A stretch of 64,000 bases of DNA from Thalassobaculum_A sp040219215 (GCF_040219215.1 NZ_JAVJSX010000031.1:124001-188000), one strand, 5' to 3'; positions 8,378-17,738 are shown, counted from the stretch's first letter. Translations and numbers: made by a program. Notes: generated by a model not told the origin, from the letters alone.

Positions 8378-9571
8378 ATGACATTGTCGGACGTATCGGC
8401 TGAACACCGCGCTGAGAGCCAGCGAATGTCTGCGGTAACGCCTGGGCCCGGGACCTTGCGGATCGCGCTCACCAGTGTGTTCGGCGACCCGCTGGAGGCG
8501 TCGACCTGGTCGGGTGCGCCCGCCAATTTGGCGAACGAACTCCGGGCATTGGGTGCGGACGTGCTCAGCATTCATCCGCGATCAACGCGCGGTCACGACC
8601 TGTGGGATGCGCTGCAGCACTTCATTGGTCTGGGCGGAGCGCCGCTGAATCGAGAGGCGACGATGCGGATACCCTCGGCGCGCGCCCGCCGCGCGCTTGC
8701 GGTTTCGCAGGCTGCGCTTCGCCTTGGCGTCGATCGAGTTCTGCATACCGGTACCCTGGACATGCCGGCCGACGCGTCAGACCGGGCCGTAAGGCATTAC
8801 CTGTACTGCGACCACACCTGGGATCTGGCAAAGCGCTACGCCGTGCGCGGCCGTCAGCGCTCGGCCGGCCGAGCCGAGCCCTTTGAGGAGCTGGAGCGGT
8901 CGGCCTACGCCGCGTGCCAGCACATTTTCACGTTTGGCGGCTACGTCCGGGACAATCTGGTGGATCATTACGGGATCTCGCCGGACCGGGTGACCGTGGT
9001 CGGGTCCGGGATGGGCAGGATCCGGCCCTATGACGGACCGAAAGACTACGCGCACGGCGCCATGCTGTTCATCGCCAAGCACCTGTTCACCGAAAAAGGT
9101 GGGCAACTCGCGCTGAAGGCATTCCGGATCGCCCGTCGACGCCGTCCCGATCTGCGCCTGATCGTGGTCGGCAATGATCGTTGGCGTTCGCTGGTCGGGG
9201 CCGAGCCGGGTGTGCACGTGGTTGGCCACGTCCCCTGGGATGCGCTCGAGGAGCTTCTGCGGTCGGCGGCCCTGCTGCTGCAGCCGATGTTCAATGATCC
9301 CTGGGGACAGGTCTATCTGGAGGCGCTGGCTTCCCGAACTCCTGTCATCGGCCTGGACCGGAACGGATTGCCCGAGATCACCGATGGCGGACGCCATGGT
9401 TTCCTCGTGCCTGTCGCCGACCCGGTCGTGCTGGCCGAAACCATTATCGACGCAATGGCCGACCCGGACCGCCTGGCGGCCATGGGCGAGAGCGGCCAGC
9501 GACATGTGCTGTCCCGCTACTCGTGGCGCCGTGTCGCGGATTCCATCAGTCGAACGTTCACCACGCAATAG
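8378..9571 (+). CDS. GT4 glycosyltransferase
   Basis: About 397 residues from ATG 8378, chosen because AAGAGG lies five bases upstream; in-frame ATGs also occur at 8351 and 8426. After a short variable leader, LRIALTSVFGDPLEASTWSG begins the acceptor domain. The C-terminal donor domain contains LFIAKHLFTEKGGQLALKAF and PWGQVYLEALASRTPVIGLD, the E-containing donor motif of GT4. Family and context place it in assembly of the same polysaccharide. It is separated from the sulfotransferase by about 98 bases and is followed directly by gmd. Specificity is not readable. Confidence 0.87.
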   Translation: MTLSDVSAEHRAESQRMSAVTPGPGTLRIALTSVFGDPLEASTWSGAPANLANELRALGADVLSIHPRSTRGHDLWDALQHFIGLGGAPLNREATMRIPSARARRALAVSQAALRLGVDRVLHTGTLDMPADASDRAVRHYLYCDHTWDLAKRYAVRGRQRSAGRAEPFEELERSAYAACQHIFTFGGYVRDNLVDHYGISPDRVTVVGSGMGRIRPYDGPKDYAHGAMLFIAKHLFTEKGGQLALKAFRIARRRRPDLRLIVVGNDRWRSLVGAEPGVHVVGHVPWDALEELLRSAALLLQPMFNDPWGQVYLEALASRTPVIGLDRNGLPEITDGGRHGFLVPVADPVVLAETIIDAMADPDRLAAMGESGQRHVLSRYSWRRVADSISRTFTTQ

Positions 9572-9615
9572 TCCGGCGCACCCGGACTTACCCGTCATTC
9601 ACCGGAGATCGAGTC

Positions 9616-10677
9616 ATGTCCGAGAAGGTTGCTTTCATTACCGGCACCACAGGTCAGGACGGCGCCTATCTCGCCGAACTGCTGCTCGATAAGGGCTACA
9701 AGGTTTATGGCATCAAGCGCCGCTCCTCGTCGCTCAACACCGCGCGCATCGATCACCTTTACCAGGACCGTCACGAGGGGGACGGTCGCTTCCTGCTTGA
9801 ATACGGTGACATGACCGACGCCACCAACCTCATCCGGGTGTTGAGCGAGGTGCGGCCGACCGAGATCTACAACCTGGCGGCACAGAGCCACGTGCAGGTC
9901 AGCTTCGATTCGCCCGAATACACGGCGAACGTCGACGCGCTCGGCACGCTGCGCCTGCTCGAAGCAATCCGGATCCTCGGCCTCGACAAGGACGTGCGCT
10001 TCTATCAGGCATCGACCTCCGAACTGTTCGGCATGGTGCAGGAGACGCCGCAGCGCGAGACCACCCCGTTCCGTCCGCGAAGCCCCTACGCGGCGGCCAA
10101 GCTTTACGCGTACTGGATCACGGTGAACTACCGGGAGGCGTACGGCATGCACGCCTCCAACGGCATCCTGTTCAACCACGAAAGTCCGATCCGCGGCGAA
10201 ACGTTCGTGACCCGAAAGATCAGCCGCGGAGTGGCCGCCATCGAGCTTGGGATGCAGCGCCGCCTCCGGCTCGGCAACATCGACGCCAAGCGCGACTGGG
10301 GGCATGCCCGCGACTACGTCGACGGGATGTGGCGGATCCTGCAGCAGGAAGAACCGGACGACTACGTGCTGGCGACGGGCGAGACCCATACGGTGCGGGA
10401 GTTCGTCGAGCGGGCGTTCGATGTGGTCGGCCGGCCGATCGAGTGGCACGGCAAGGGCGTTGCCGAGAAGGGACGTTGCTACAAGACCGGCGACATCCTG
10501 GTGGAGATCGACCCCAGCTACATGCGGCCGACCGAGGTCGATATCCTGCTCGGAGATCCCAGCAAGGCCTACAGCAAGCTCGGCTGGAAGCACGAGACCA
10601 GCTTTGAGGACCTGGTGGCCGAAATGGTGCAGTCCGACATGCGGTCGCTGCGGCGCGAGGTTCTGACCAATGCCTGA
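9616..10677 (+). CDS. gmd: GDP-mannose 4,6-dehydratase
   Basis: About 353 residues, the usual length, from ATG 9616 with CGGAG upstream. It converts GDP-D-mannose to GDP-4-keto-6-deoxy-D-mannose, the first step towards GDP-L-fucose or GDP-rhamnose. The N-terminal NADP-binding motif is ITGTTGQDGAYLAELLLDKG. The extended-SDR catalytic residues are visible as QASTSELFG and the YxxxK of SPYAAAKLYAYW. NHESPIRGETFVTRKI is highly conserved in Gmd. The last eight bases overlap the next gene, fcl, and the two catalyse consecutive steps. Confidence 0.97.
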   Translation: MSEKVAFITGTTGQDGAYLAELLLDKGYKVYGIKRRSSSLNTARIDHLYQDRHEGDGRFLLEYGDMTDATNLIRVLSEVRPTEIYNLAAQSHVQVSFDSPEYTANVDALGTLRLLEAIRILGLDKDVRFYQASTSELFGMVQETPQRETTPFRPRSPYAAAKLYAYWITVNYREAYGMHASNGILFNHESPIRGETFVTRKISRGVAAIELGMQRRLRLGNIDAKRDWGHARDYVDGMWRILQQEEPDDYVLATGETHTVREFVERAFDVVGRPIEWHGKGVAEKGRCYKTGDILVEIDPSYMRPTEVDILLGDPSKAYSKLGWKHETSFEDLVAEMVQSDMRSLRREVLTNA

Positions 10678-11644
10678 GATGCTGTACGATCTGTCCGGCA
10701 AGCGGGTGTGGGTCGCCGGCGATCGGGGCATGGTCGGCTCGGCGATCGTGCGAAGGCTTGCCGAGGAACCGTGTCAGGTGATCCTCGCCCCGCGTACCAA
10801 GGTCGACCTGACCCGGCAGGACCAGACCGAGACTTGGATGAGCCAGGCCCAACCCCAGGTCGTCATCGTCGCGGCGGCGCGGGTCGGCGGTATTCATGCC
10901 AACAACACCCGGCCGGCGGAGTTCATCTACGACAACCTGATGATCGAGGCCAATGTCGTTCACGCGGCCCGGCGCATGGGCGTGGAGAAGCTGCTGCTCC
11001 TTGGGTCGTCGTGCATCTATCCGCGTCTGGCGCCGCAGCCGATCCAGGAAGAGGCACTGCTGTCCGGCCCGCTTGAGCCGACGAACGAATGGTATGCGGT
11101 AGCAAAGATTGCCGGCATCAAGCTCTGCCAGGCGTATCGGCGGCAATATGGATCGGATTTCATCACGGCCATGCCGACCAACATCTACGGGCCGGGCGAC
11201 AATTTCGATCCGCTGGGCAGCCACGTGGCGGCCGCATTGCTGCGGAAGGCGCATCTTGCCAAGTCGGAGGGGGCCCGGCACCTCGATGTCTGGGGCACCG
11301 GGCAGCCGCGCCGCGAGTTCCTGCACGTCGACGATCTGGCTGATGCGGTCGTGCGCCTGGTAACGCACTATTCGAGCGAGATGCCCATCAACGTCGGCAC
11401 GGGCGATGACCTGACAATCAAGGAACTGGCGGAACTGGTCTGTGAAGTGGTCGGCTTCACCGGCGCCATTCGGTTCGATCCGTCAAAGCCCGATGGGACC
11501 CCGCGCAAGCTTCTCGATGTCAGCCGGATGAGGGCCCTCGGCTGGGAACCCCGGATCGACCTGCGTGAGGGTTTTCGCCGGACCTACGATTGGTTCCTGC
11601 GGAATCCCGGCGACATCCGGACTCCGGAGCACGCGGCGGCTTGA
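10670..11644 (+). CDS. fcl: GDP-L-fucose synthase (epimerase/reductase)
   Basis: About 324 residues, normal for the family. It performs the 3,5-epimerisation and NADPH-dependent 4-reduction that turns GDP-4-keto-6-deoxymannose into GDP-L-fucose. The motifs seen are VAGDRGMVGSAIVRRL (dinucleotide binding), AARVGGIHANN, LGSSCIYP, and the catalytic NEWYAVAKIAG (YxxxK). PTNIYGPGDNFDPLGSHV and GTGQPRREFLHVDDLA complete the family pattern. Its start lies inside the last codons of gmd, so the pair is co-translated. It makes L-fucose the most secure prediction for a sugar in this polymer. Confidence 0.96.
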   Translation: MPEMLYDLSGKRVWVAGDRGMVGSAIVRRLAEEPCQVILAPRTKVDLTRQDQTETWMSQAQPQVVIVAAARVGGIHANNTRPAEFIYDNLMIEANVVHAARRMGVEKLLLLGSSCIYPRLAPQPIQEEALLSGPLEPTNEWYAVAKIAGIKLCQAYRRQYGSDFITAMPTNIYGPGDNFDPLGSHVAAALLRKAHLAKSEGARHLDVWGTGQPRREFLHVDDLADAVVRLVTHYSSEMPINVGTGDDLTIKELAELVCEVVGFTGAIRFDPSKPDGTPRKLLDVSRMRALGWEPRIDLREGFRRTYDWFLRNPGDIRTPEHAAA

Positions 11645-11693
11645 CGTTGGCTGACCGCGTCAACGGCATCGCTCACGTTAGACAGGACCGGCC

Positions 11694-12566
11694 ATGACGA
11701 ACGCAGGTAACTTCGGGGAAGCACTCCTGATGGGGAGTGCTGCGCTGTCCTTGGCGTCGTGCGCCTTGGCCGTCTACCTGATCTACAAGGTTCGGCAGAT
11801 CCACGTGACGCTCTACGGCACCGACCTGGAGGTCCGCAAGGTGTCGCTCGGGGTGACCCGGAACCTGCAGTTGATGGACCAGCTGTCACACGAGTTGGCG
11901 CTCGATCGGCCGTTGCCACCCTTGCGCGGCTGGGTCGCGTCGCCCGACGTACTGCTGCTGCTGGCACGCCGCATTCGCCAGACGGCACCGTTGACGATCG
12001 TCGAGTGCGGGTCGGGTGTGTCGACGATCGTACAGGCCCAGGCGGCAAAGCTGAACGGTCGCGGGCATGTCTATGCCATCGATCATGACGCTGAGTTTGC
12101 CGAGCAGACTCGCCAGGCGCTGGAGGAGTACGGCTTGGCGGATTGGGCGACAGTGACCCATGCTCCCCTGAGCAAATGCCGAATCGATGACACCGAGTGG
12201 GACTGGTACGAACTGAGGTCGCTGCCGAACGTCGCACCGATCGATCAGCTGTTTGTCGATGGACCGCCGGCCGATTTGCCTTGTCCGCTTGCCCGGTATC
12301 CGGCCGGTCCGATGCTGTTCCCGCGCCTTGCGCCGGGCGCTTCCGTTTTTGTTGATGACGCGGCACGGCCCGGCGAGACCGAGGTGCTGCGCCGCTGGGC
12401 CGTCGAGTTCGCGGACCTTGGCCAGTTGCGGCACTATTGCGAGAAGGGATGCTTTGAACTGCGACCGCTCCTGTCCCGGTTGGGGGTGCATGATCGCAAC
12501 CTGCCGTCGAATACGGATGATTTGCGAACGCTTTCCGTAGACACGTCCGTGCCGATTTCGTCATAG
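11694..12566 (+). CDS. Membrane-anchored class I methyltransferase-like protein
   Basis: About 290 residues. A single N-terminal membrane segment (about residues 10-30, MGSAALSLASCALAVYLIYK) anchors a cytoplasmic domain. TIVECGSGVSTIVQAQAAK looks like motif I of class I SAM-dependent methyltransferases, and VYAIDHDAEFAEQTRQAL like motif II with its acidic residue. IDQLFVDGPPADLPCP resembles the Methyltransf_24 group. It could O-methylate a sugar of the lipid-linked or nascent polymer. The methyltransferase call rests on the Rossmann-like motifs only; substrate is unknown. It follows fcl by about 50 bases in the same direction. Confidence 0.65.
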   Translation: MTNAGNFGEALLMGSAALSLASCALAVYLIYKVRQIHVTLYGTDLEVRKVSLGVTRNLQLMDQLSHELALDRPLPPLRGWVASPDVLLLLARRIRQTAPLTIVECGSGVSTIVQAQAAKLNGRGHVYAIDHDAEFAEQTRQALEEYGLADWATVTHAPLSKCRIDDTEWDWYELRSLPNVAPIDQLFVDGPPADLPCPLARYPAGPMLFPRLAPGASVFVDDAARPGETEVLRRWAVEFADLGQLRHYCEKGCFELRPLLSRLGVHDRNLPSNTDDLRTLSVDTSVPISS

Positions 12567-12671
12567 TACTCGCGGTTTGTCGGCAATCTCCGGCGTGATG
12601 AGCGTGTGTCTCTGCCTGGGATCGCTTCGTGCATGAGTACAACGATCGGATTACGAGACGGAGCGTCCATC

Positions 12672-13931
12672 ATGCGGGGACAATGCGCGCGGTTGGGGCC
12701 AATGCTGCTCCCCGTCGTCCTGGGGGTTGTTGTTTGTTCTGATCCGCAGCCTGCTCAGGCGCAGAATCCGGAAGATATGCCGGTCAAGTCGCGCCCCCAT
12801 CCGGAGTACGATCCGGTTGGAATCAGGCATGGGAATATCTTCTTCTATCCGTCGCTTGGCGTGTCCGAGAGCTACAACGACAACGTCTTCGCGTCTGAGA
12901 GCAACCCGACCAGCGATTTCATCACCGTGTTCTCGCCGTCCCTTGATGTGCGGTCTGATGGGACCCGAGGGGGGTGGCATGCCGGATTGAGCGCCGATCT
13001 CGGCCGCTATCTCAGCGAGACCCGCGAAAACTACGAAGACCTGTCGGCGACGGCCGGGGTGCGGTACGACGCCTTGCCGGGCGGAACGATTACCGCGGAC
13101 GCCGGCTTGGCCCGACTTCATGAGGATCGCAGTTCGCCCGACGACGCCGGCGGGACCGAGCCGACCGAGTACAATGTTGCCAAGGCCAGTGCCGGATATC
13201 TGCAGCGCTTCAACCGGCTTGCGGTGCGCCTGGACCTCTCAGCCCGGGATCTCACCTACAGTGACGTGTCTTCCGGAAGCGGCACGGTCGATAACAGCGA
13301 CCGGGACCGGTTGGAAACCGACGAGTCGCTGCGGGTCTCGTATGATGTCATGCCGGGCTATTCGGTGTTCGCTCGCGGAACGCTCAGCCAGCGGACCTAT
13401 GACCAGAATCGTGACGGCGGTGGCTTCGATCGGAATTCCGATGGCTATCGCGTCGACGCGGGCGTTACCGCGGACCTGACCGGGCTGCTGACGCTGGAGG
13501 TGAGCGCCGGCTATCTGACCCGTGATTATGAGGATTCCCGGCTGTCGTCGTTCGACGGGTTTGCGGCCGGCACGAAGGCGATCTGGAGTGTCACGCGCCT
13601 GACGACGGTGTCTGCAACGGTTGATCGGACGGTGGAAGAGACGACGGTGAGCGGCGCTTCTGGTCGCCTGGATACCAGCGGCCGGCTGGAGGTCGACCAC
13701 GAACTGCGGCGCAATGTGATCCTGTCCGCGGAGCTGGGGTACCGGAACAGCGAGTTCCAGGACATTTCGCGAACCGACAACTTGTTTGACGCCGGGATTT
13801 CGGCTGACTACCTGATCGCCCAAGGTGCGAAAGTGTCGGCAAGCGCCAAGCATGTCGAACGGACGAGCGACGCAAGAGGCGCGGATTTCTCGCGCAACGT
13901 GGTGTCCGTTCGTTTGCGGTACGGCTTCTGA
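12672..13931 (+). CDS. Outer-membrane beta-barrel protein (BBP2-like)
   Basis: About 419 residues from ATG 12672, which has GGAG eight bases upstream; the frame is open back to 12606. A signal peptide is clear (LGPMLLPVVLGVVVCSDPQPAQAQ). The mature protein begins with a YPSLGVSESYNDNVFASESN segment, then alternating hydrophobic/polar strands and a C-terminal aromatic end (VVSVRLRYGF), as in outer-membrane barrels. This matches the putative beta-barrel porin 2 family found at the ends of exopolysaccharide loci. It may form or assist an outer-membrane export channel. The role is inferred from fold and context. Confidence 0.75.
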   Translation: MRGQCARLGPMLLPVVLGVVVCSDPQPAQAQNPEDMPVKSRPHPEYDPVGIRHGNIFFYPSLGVSESYNDNVFASESNPTSDFITVFSPSLDVRSDGTRGGWHAGLSADLGRYLSETRENYEDLSATAGVRYDALPGGTITADAGLARLHEDRSSPDDAGGTEPTEYNVAKASAGYLQRFNRLAVRLDLSARDLTYSDVSSGSGTVDNSDRDRLETDESLRVSYDVMPGYSVFARGTLSQRTYDQNRDGGGFDRNSDGYRVDAGVTADLTGLLTLEVSAGYLTRDYEDSRLSSFDGFAAGTKAIWSVTRLTTVSATVDRTVEETTVSGASGRLDTSGRLEVDHELRRNVILSAELGYRNSEFQDISRTDNLFDAGISADYLIAQGAKVSASAKHVERTSDARGADFSRNVVSVRLRYGF

Positions 13932-14272
13932 TCGGCACTGTCGGAGCCGGGATCCGATCTCAGGTATGCTCCGTAGCGGCGGCATTGCGTTCGCAACAGA
14001 TGACGGCAATTGCGGTCTTTGGGCATCCAAACCAATTCGTTATAGCCTGTGCAATCAGGCGTATGGGATGGTTTAGGTGGTGAAAGGGTAGTTAGTTGCA
14101 GCCGCTTCGGGGGCAGGCGGTTCTGTGACCTTGTTCGAAGAATAGGAAGAATCCATTGGCAGCAATTTCTTAGCAGCAGTCATGATTCCGGCCATTGGTG
14201 CGCTTCTTCGGGTGGGCCGTCAGGTATCCTGGTCCAGGTATCGGGCTTCAAGTGTAGAAACAGGCAGGTAGT
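13932..14272. other. 341-base spacer, AT-richer, no gene seen
   Basis: This is the longest gap in the window. It is visibly richer in A and T than its surroundings and holds no ORF with convincing coding character on either strand. It presumably contains the 3' end of the polysaccharide operon and the promoter of the metallophosphoesterase gene at 14273. I found no clear -35/-10 pair, terminator with a T-tract, or tRNA-like structure. Confidence 0.5.
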
Positions 14273-15097
14273 GTGAGAGAATCGCCGGATATCTCCCGGA
14301 ACAGAACGTTCCGATCAATATTTATTTCCGATGTGCACCTGGGGACCAAGCATTGTCAGGCAGATCTGCTCGTTGATTTTTTGGAGTCGCACAGTTCTGA
14401 AAATGTTTACCTGATTGGTGACATCATTGACGGATGGCGACTGAAAAAGAGGTGGTACTGGCCTCAGGCCCACGATGATGTCGTAAGCGCAATTCTGAGA
14501 AGAGCACGCCTCGGCGAGAAGATCGTCTATATTCCGGGCAATCATGACGAATTCGTACGCAAGTTTGCCGGCCAGAGAATCGAGAACGTGAAGGTGCTGG
14601 ACCGCGCCGTTCACGAAACGGCGGACGGCCGCCGCTACCTCGTCGTTCATGGCGATCAGTACGACGTGGTGATCCAGAACGCGAAGTGGATGGCGTATGT
14701 GGGGGATCGGTTCTACGAGTTCGCCCTTACGACCAATACCTGGCTGAACCGGTTGCGTGGGTATATGGGCTGGGAATACTGGTCGCTCGGCGCATTTGCG
14801 AAGCGGCATGTGAAGAGTTTCGTGAATATCATCGGCTGCTTTGAGAACACTGTTTCGGAGGACGTTCGTCGCCTCGATCTGGACGGCGTGATTTGCGGGC
14901 ATATCCATCACGCCATGAGCCGAGACATGAACGGGATTCACTATGTGAACACCGGTGACTGGGTGGAGAGTTGCACTGCGGTAGCCGAGCATCACGACGG
15001 AACGCTTGAGGTGATCCACTGGACCCAGCCGGCCCGACGAGGGCAACCACTGGCTCAGATCCAACCAGCCCCGGAACTCGACGACCGTGCTTCTTGA
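14273..15097 (+). CDS. LpxH-like metallophosphoesterase (UDP-2,3-diacylglucosamine diphosphatase family)
   Basis: About 274 residues from GTG 14273. All metal-binding blocks of the calcineurin-like phosphoesterase fold are present: ISDVHLGTKH (DxH), LIGDIIDGW (GDxxD), IPGNHDE (GNHD), VHGDQYDV and ICGHIHHA (GHxH). This is the COG2908/LpxH pattern, with a characteristic KKRWYWPQ segment. LpxH hydrolyses UDP-2,3-diacylglucosamine in lipid A synthesis. Alphaproteobacteria usually use LpxI for that step, so this homologue may act on another pyrophosphate-linked lipid or sugar. The next gene is a glycosyltransferase 60 bases downstream, suggesting a shared glycolipid pathway. The first 250 bases are lower in GC than neighbours. 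Confidence 0.88.
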   Translation: MRESPDISRNRTFRSIFISDVHLGTKHCQADLLVDFLESHSSENVYLIGDIIDGWRLKKRWYWPQAHDDVVSAILRRARLGEKIVYIPGNHDEFVRKFAGQRIENVKVLDRAVHETADGRRYLVVHGDQYDVVIQNAKWMAYVGDRFYEFALTTNTWLNRLRGYMGWEYWSLGAFAKRHVKSFVNIIGCFENTVSEDVRRLDLDGVICGHIHHAMSRDMNGIHYVNTGDWVESCTAVAEHHDGTLEVIHWTQPARRGQPLAQIQPAPELDDRAS

Positions 15098-15157
15098 AAT
15101 CTTTGACCAGCGCCATCACCGCCGTGGCGGTGCCCCGGATGCGCCGCGGATGAGCCG

Positions 15158-16183
15158 ATGACGTCGGTGCTGATCGTCACCGATGCGTGGCTGCCGCAGA
15201 TCAATGGCGTCGTCCGGTCGCTGGAGTACACCGCCAGGGCATTGCAGGGTATGGGCGTGCGGGTCGAGGTCCTGTCTCCGCAAGGGTTCATGACGATTCC
15301 GTGCCCAACCTATCCAGAGATCCGGCTTTCCCTCACGCATCGGGGTGCAGTGCGAAGGCGCATGGCCGAGTTCGGGTGCGAGCATTTGCACATTGCTACC
15401 GAAGGACCGCTCGGACTGCTGGCCGGCGCTGCGGCGCGCCAGATCGGCATGCCCTATACGACCAGCTATCACACGCGTTTTCCGGAGTATGTCGAGGCAC
15501 GCTGGCCGCTGTCGGTCGGTTGGCTCTACGCGTGGTTCCGGCGGTTCCACAACTTCGGCGCCGGCTGCATGGTTGCAACCGAGACGCTCAGGCAGGATCT
15601 GCAACGGCGGGGGTTCCGCAACCTGATGAACTGGACCCGGGGCGTTCATGCCGATGTGTTCCGCCCGATCGAAGGTTCCGTTTTTCCACCGGACCTGCCG
15701 AGGCCGATTTTCATCAACGTGGGCCGCGTCTCGGTCGAGAAGAATATCAAGGCCTTCCTGGAGTTGGACCTGCCCGGTTCCAAGGTCGTGGTCGGCGACG
15801 GACCGCAGTTGGCAAGCCTCCGGCGGGACTATCCGGAAGTCTATTTCACCGGTGGGAAGTACGACGAGGACCTCGCGCAACACTATGCCAGCGCGGACGT
15901 CTTCGTGTTTCCCTCGCTGACGGATACGTTCGGACTCGTCCTTCTGGAAGCGCTGGCTTGTGGCGTTCCGGTGGCGGCATATCCGGTCATGGGCCCCCGC
16001 GATGTCATCGGCGACAGCGGGACCGGCGTTCTTTCCGACGATCTTCGTCAGGCGGCGTTGGACGCTCTTGATATACCTGCGGATCGATGCCGCGCCTGGG
16101 CGTTGCGGTACAGCTGGGAAGCATCGGCGCGCCAGTTCCTGGAGAATGCCCGCATCGCGCAAGCGGCCTACGCAATCGGATAG
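15158..16183 (+). CDS. GT4 glycosyltransferase, likely glycolipid-forming
   Basis: About 341 residues. The start, VLIVTDAWLPQINGVVRSLEYTA, is the pattern of the GT4 branch containing SqdX, MgtA and other lipid glycosyltransferases. TSYHTRFPEYVEARWP and TRGVHADVFRP (the sugar-donor hinge) agree with this. GRVSVEKNIKAFLEL and FVFPSLTDTFGLVLLEALAC give the donor-domain motifs. It probably transfers a hexose or uronic acid to diacylglycerol or another lipid. It follows the LpxH-like gene closely in the same direction. Exact lipid and sugar cannot be assigned. It is convergent with the radical SAM gene. Confidence 0.85.
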   Translation: MTSVLIVTDAWLPQINGVVRSLEYTARALQGMGVRVEVLSPQGFMTIPCPTYPEIRLSLTHRGAVRRRMAEFGCEHLHIATEGPLGLLAGAAARQIGMPYTTSYHTRFPEYVEARWPLSVGWLYAWFRRFHNFGAGCMVATETLRQDLQRRGFRNLMNWTRGVHADVFRPIEGSVFPPDLPRPIFINVGRVSVEKNIKAFLELDLPGSKVVVGDGPQLASLRRDYPEVYFTGGKYDEDLAQHYASADVFVFPSLTDTFGLVLLEALACGVPVAAYPVMGPRDVIGDSGTGVLSDDLRQAALDALDIPADRCRAWALRYSWEASARQFLENARIAQAAYAIG

Positions 16184-16223
16184 AGTTTCCCGTAGGCCAG
16201 CAACGTCAACGTGTTGCGGTGGT

Positions 16224-17738
16224 TCAGGCGCGGGCTTTCAGGAGCGCATCGGTAAGCCCGCCGTCGCCGTCGGTGACCCGAAGAGGTTCGAAGCACTTCG
16301 CGAATTTTGACGGCAGCGGCATCTGCGGCGTGTAGGCGGTCCGGAGCCGGTCGCTCATCGCGCAGTATGTGAGCGGCGGCTCCTTGAACGATTGGCGCAT
16401 CTGCCGGATGGAGCCCAGGTTGACCTTGCCTCCGAAGCGGTGGAGCGGGCGGACCAGCGCCAATGCGGTCTGATCCCAGTCGAAGTGCCGGCGCCACCGC
16501 CAGGCGTGCCTGACGGCGTGGCGGGCAAGGGCGCGCTTGCGGCCGCGGAACCGCAGCAGATCGGCCACGTACGGCACCACTGTCTCCAACGGTTCCTTGG
16601 GCCATTCGACTACCTTCTGCCCATCCAGATCGCTCAGCAGCACGTTGGGCATCAGGCGGCCGGCATGCGCCGAACTGTCGAAGTAAGGCGTCCCCAGGAT
16701 CGGGATGGTGAGGGTCAGCAACCCCGGCAGGGGGATGGATGGATCGTCCAGGATCGCGGACAACTGGTCGTCCACCTCGGCAACAGTCTGCTGGGTGAAA
16801 TCGGCGATCATTCCGTAGTCGAAGAACATGCCGTTCTCGGCGCAGATCCGCGTCAACGCGCGTGGATCCGAGGTCATGCTCTGCTTCTTGTTGAAGGACC
16901 TGAGAACCGCCGGATCGAGCGACTCAACACCCGAGAACACCGCCTTGCAGCCATTCCTGGCCATGAGCTCCACATTCTCCGGGCGTTTGAAAAAGTCCCC
17001 TGTGACCAGGGCACCCCATCCGCGAAACTGCCCCTGCCGCCAGCGCTCCCCGATCAGCTCGACGCGGCGCTGGAAGCTTTGCCGGCTGCTTCCGTAGAAG
17101 TTGTTGTCCAGGACCATGACGCCCAGCACGCGTTTCATCGCATCGAGCTGTCTGGTGATCGACTGCTCGGAGTGTGCCACGTACTTTCGCGCCTCGCCGG
17201 TCAGCGAGCAGAACGAGCAGGCGAAGTTGCAGTTCTTCGTCGTCTCCAGGTAGCCGACTCCCATTGACGGCACGGCCAGATCGAACCGCGGCGCGCCTGT
17301 CTCCGATACACAGGAGGCATCGAACACGTCGCTGATGACCGATGAAATGTCCTCCACGTCTCCCTGGCAGGCATAGTCGAAGGCCTCAGCACACAGCGTG
17401 GGCAGCGCGCGCGGGATTGGGCCGCCAATCGCGGTGACGACCGACGGATTGGCGTGACGAAAATAGGCGGAAAGCTGGTGGGCCCGGTCGAACATGGATG
17501 TCAGGCCGGTGAAGATCACCAGGTCCGGCCAAGCGAACAGTCGGGGCTCCAGAAGCGCGCCATGGAACACTTCGTCCCAGACCCGCACGTCTACCCGATC
17601 GGGGTTGAAATGGCCGGCAAGGTAGAACGGCGCCATGGCGCGCGGAATGAACCAGCGCGTGGGTGTCGATGATCGCCAAGGGTCGAAGTAGGCGTTGACG
17701 ATCAGCACTTTGTGGCGGCTTTGCAATCGCGTATCCAT
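16224..17738 (-). CDS. B12-binding-type radical SAM protein
   Basis: About 504 residues from ATG 17738 (MDTRLQSRHKVLIVNAYFDP). An open extension to 17834 uses a TTG and shows no ribosome-binding site, and the chosen start lacks a good one too. Residues 11-150 resemble a cobalamin-binding-like Rossmann domain (PDLVIFTGLTSMF, VVTAIGGPIPRAL) but lack an obvious DxHxxG. The radical SAM cluster motif CNFACSFC is at C170, C174 and C177 (CxxxCxxC). Downstream elements include LDNNFYGSSRQSF and GCKAVFSGVESLD, as in the B12-binding radical SAM group. No substrate can be assigned; the gene stands alone, divergent from the protease-like gene. Confidence 0.85.
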   Translation of the reverse strand: MDTRLQSRHKVLIVNAYFDPWRSSTPTRWFIPRAMAPFYLAGHFNPDRVDVRVWDEVFHGALLEPRLFAWPDLVIFTGLTSMFDRAHQLSAYFRHANPSVVTAIGGPIPRALPTLCAEAFDYACQGDVEDISSVISDVFDASCVSETGAPRFDLAVPSMGVGYLETTKNCNFACSFCSLTGEARKYVAHSEQSITRQLDAMKRVLGVMVLDNNFYGSSRQSFQRRVELIGERWRQGQFRGWGALVTGDFFKRPENVELMARNGCKAVFSGVESLDPAVLRSFNKKQSMTSDPRALTRICAENGMFFDYGMIADFTQQTVAEVDDQLSAILDDPSIPLPGLLTLTIPILGTPYFDSSAHAGRLMPNVLLSDLDGQKVVEWPKEPLETVVPYVADLLRFRGRKRALARHAVRHAWRWRRHFDWDQTALALVRPLHRFGGKVNLGSIRQMRQSFKEPPLTYCAMSDRLRTAYTPQMPLPSKFAKCFEPLRVTDGDGGLTDALLKARA

